Made by a program: the position numbers and the translations under genes. Positions 7,312 to 7,331 of a stretch of 7,331 nucleotides of DNA are shown here, piece by piece. Numbering within the stretch: the stretch's first letter is position 1; the number at the start of each line of letters is the position of its first letter. The notes under the pieces were generated by a model. That model ran no database searches. It saw only the letters and a program-made list of their open reading frames with translations, and was not told the DNA's origin. Source of the DNA: Marinosulfonomonas sp. (GTDB taxonomy: Bacteria > Pseudomonadota > Alphaproteobacteria > Rhodobacterales > Rhodobacteraceae); contig JAHRVD010000130.1 in the NCBI GenBank assembly GCA_019090845.1, positions 1 to 7,331 of the forward strand, in the 5' to 3' direction.

Positions 7312-7331
7312 ATGGCTGCAAAACCCTTTGA
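7312..7331 (+). CDS. Start of a gene cut by the window edge; possibly dihydrolipoyl dehydrogenase
   Basis: An ATG at 7312 follows a good ribosome binding site (CGGGAGA, GGGAG at 7299-7303, eight bases before), and a TGA stop in the same frame at 7306-7308 means that no earlier start is possible. Only MAAKPF and two bases of the next codon (GA, so Asp or Glu if not a stop) are present. A short polar leader of this kind followed by Asp is typical of lipoamide dehydrogenases, where the FAD-binding VIGAGPGGY motif comes directly after, and the DUF924 neighbour fits my recollection of lpd neighbourhoods in the Roseobacter group. Six codons cannot prove a family, so the gene is likely real but its product is a guess. 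Confidence 0.5.

Noticed and set aside
7278..7331. 17-codon ORF (ATG 7278 to TGA 7331) overlapping the right-edge gene start
   Set aside because: It has no ribosome binding site and is out of frame with the well-placed ATG at 7312, which follows a GGGAG site.

Overview
This window looks like ordinary, densely coding chromosomal DNA from an alphaproteobacterium, most likely a marine Rhodobacteraceae (Roseobacter-group) species. The reasons are the moderately high GC content, the style of the proteins (the QueA and DUF924 sequences read like Roseobacter-group family members) and the gene neighbourhood. The taxonomic call is inferred from recognition of these families; no search was run. No rRNA, tRNA, CRISPR array, insertion sequence, phage or plasmid feature was seen.

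Left part, minus strand (1-676): a bcp/PrxQ-type thiol peroxidase (215-676) is followed by the start of a DUF455 ferritin-like protein gene that runs off the left edge. The DUF455 gene begins with TTG and overlaps the bcp stop codon by four bases (TTGA), which suggests a translationally coupled pair.

A divergent intergenic region (677-784) separates this pair from the plus-strand genes. The first plus-strand gene is a long membrane-anchored AsmA/YhdP-type (DUF3971) envelope protein (785-4060). It is followed 28 bases later by queA (4089-5150, last-but-one step of queuosine synthesis), then by a YcaD-like major facilitator transporter (5229-6494) and a DUF924 protein (6609-7193). At the right edge only the first six codons of another gene are present (ATG at 7312). 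Its N-terminus and position after DUF924 are compatible with a dihydrolipoyl dehydrogenase (lpd), but this is tentative.

The plus-strand genes share orientation and have gaps of 28, 78, 114 and 118 bases. The AsmA-like gene and queA are probably co-transcribed; the later genes may have their own promoters. The gene products belong to unrelated processes (peroxide detoxification, envelope lipid homeostasis, tRNA modification, transport, central metabolism), so the cluster does not form an evident single pathway. I found no convincing new system here. The points most worth a second look are the 8-G homopolymer inside the AsmA-like gene, the TTGA overlap, the Cys pattern of the peroxiredoxin, the uncharacterised DUF924 and DUF455 genes, and small palindromes in two upstream regions.
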